64,000 bases of DNA, taken from positions 43,135,549 to 43,199,548 of the forward strand of contig CP136067.1 of NCBI GenBank assembly GCA_032622095.1, written 5' to 3'. The notes beneath the pieces were generated by a model. That model made no database searches. It saw only the letters and a list, made by a program, of their open reading frames with translations, and was not told the DNA's origin. Position numbers and translations under genes: made by a program. The stretch comes from Siphonodentalium dalli (taxonomy: Eukaryota > Mollusca > Scaphopoda > Gadilida > Siphonodentaliidae). Positions 63,011 to 64,000 of this stretch are shown one piece after another. Each line of letters starts with the position of its first letter. Position 1 is the first letter of the stretch.

Positions 63011-63461
63011 TTAAAGGTACTCAATCCGATAAAACTCCTCTCAATTACTATTTCAATGGCTTCGGGGGTCAAAAATATTTGATTCGAGTCGAGGAAGTCA
63101 CCCATCTATTATTTTTCATTATCGGGAATTCTTTCTGGCCCAGAAGACAGTCAAAATTTCGTTATTATTACCACTTGATTATAGAGTTATCCATCCTTGT
63201 CTGTTTGAATAGAGTTTTGGCGTAAAATCTCGAGCAGGTTACCAAATTGACGGCAGTTATTAGTACTCATCTCGAGCAATTAACAAATTTCAAAAATCAA
63301 TATCTAATAACTCTGAGCTTTGTTTGATGGGTTCCTCGACTCGAATCAAATATTTTTTACCCCCAAAGCCAAAGAAATAGTAATATAGGACCCTCTGATC
63401 GGATTGTTGTTGTTGGAATCCATTGAGATGGGGACCCTCTTTACGGATTGAGTACCTTTAA
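63011..63461 (-). mobile_element. TTAA-flanked element, AGGTACTCAA ends, reverse copy
   Basis: Reverse-complement relative of 9663-10139, with TTAA on both sides and ends AGGTACTCAATCCG ... CGGATTGAGTACCT. Confidence 0.85.
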
Positions 63462-63622
63462 TAATACCAGTTGTAATGATTATAAGTTAGTGTAGGCATG
63501 AAACCTGCAGGCTTGTATAAACATTAAATAGATGACAACACTCCTTACATTACTTAACCCTTAAGCTTCAAATTGTTAAAAAATAAAACACAATTATGAT
63601 TCCTTAACTTTTATAATCTACC

Positions 63623-64000
63623 TTAACCCTTTACCCAACAGAAGGGCCCTGTGCCAATGCATTATCTTATATATGCGAGTCGACCATAGGTCGCCTCGCA
63701 TATATAAGAGAATGCATTGGCTTAACACATTAAAAATTATAAAATTGTTAAAGAATGTAAGAAAAAATGGTAAAAAGTGTTAAAAAAAGATTTTTTTAGG
63801 CCAATGCATTCTCTTATATATGCGAGGCGACCTATGGTCGACTCGCATATATAAGAGAATGCATTGGCACAGGGCTAACTAACTATCACAATGTGGTCAA
63901 GGAGCCGGTTCCAATGCTATCCATATTTGTATAGTTCTATTGAGACAGACCGAAGATATTTTAGGCTGTTGAAGCTTTATTTGGCCGGTTTTGGCCGGTT
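63623..64000 (-). mobile_element. Double-hairpin TTAA MITE, cut by the window edge
   Basis: TTAACCCTTTACCCAACAG, two hairpins (63652-63720, 63801-63868); the last ~22 bp with the second TTAA lie outside. Confidence 0.9.

Overview
This is a eukaryotic, AT-rich, intron- and repeat-dense genomic window. It looks like a marine invertebrate and most likely a mollusc. The main reasons are tandem-core elements that resemble the 'pearl' / Helentron-type repeats known from bivalves, a CR1/Jockey-like non-LTR retrotransposon whose ORF2 carries a 2A-like motif (a feature reported from sea urchin and mollusc elements), and a host gene broken into short exons. There is no sign of bacterial gene organisation. 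The species assignment is inference.

Layout. (1) 1-14.2 kb: no convincing host gene. It holds old and young repeats: a TTAA-flanked MITE (1187-1745, with a partial copy at 11.3 kb), a pair of inverted ~360-bp repeats (2.6 and 3.6 kb), a 62-bp satellite (4359-4676), several 120-180-bp tandem repeats, a 477-bp TTAA element (9663-10139) and a palindromic MITE (13.1 kb). (2) 14.2-22.2 kb: a decayed non-LTR retrotransposon on the minus strand. ORF1 (20647-21788) and ORF2 (14427-17876; endonuclease, reverse transcriptase, C-terminal zinc knuckle) are separated by ~2.8 kb of foreign-looking sequence that contains a 541-bp tandem duplication. (3) 22.2-31 kb: degenerate tandem repeats and MITEs, no gene seen. 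(4) 31.0-60.8 kb: the 3' portion of one host gene on the minus strand. I reconstruct 15 exons (~629 codons) with consistent splice sites and reading phase. The product is low-complexity, rich in Glu, Lys, Arg and Ser. A 'IKxKSLEEI' segment and an acidic C-terminus suggest a ZC3H11A-like mRNA-export factor whose CCCH zinc fingers would lie beyond the right edge; this identity is tentative. (5) 60.8-64 kb: further repeats.

The introns of that gene are a dense collection of mobile DNA: at least six TTAA-flanked (piggyBac-like) non-autonomous families, about thirty copies of a ~70-bp hairpin shared between those families, a near-intact non-autonomous LTR element (53182-55171), a hAT-like element with an 8-bp target duplication (55914-57400), a Harbinger-like element with a TTA duplication (45935-47522) for which a paralogous unoccupied copy exists at 52.2 kb, a 5'-truncated retrotransposon fragment with a 29-bp target duplication (59298-59720), and two large tandem-core arrays (34.67-37.30 and 61.02-62.80 kb). 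No intact transposase, integrase or reverse transcriptase is encoded in the window, so all these elements would depend on enzymes made elsewhere.
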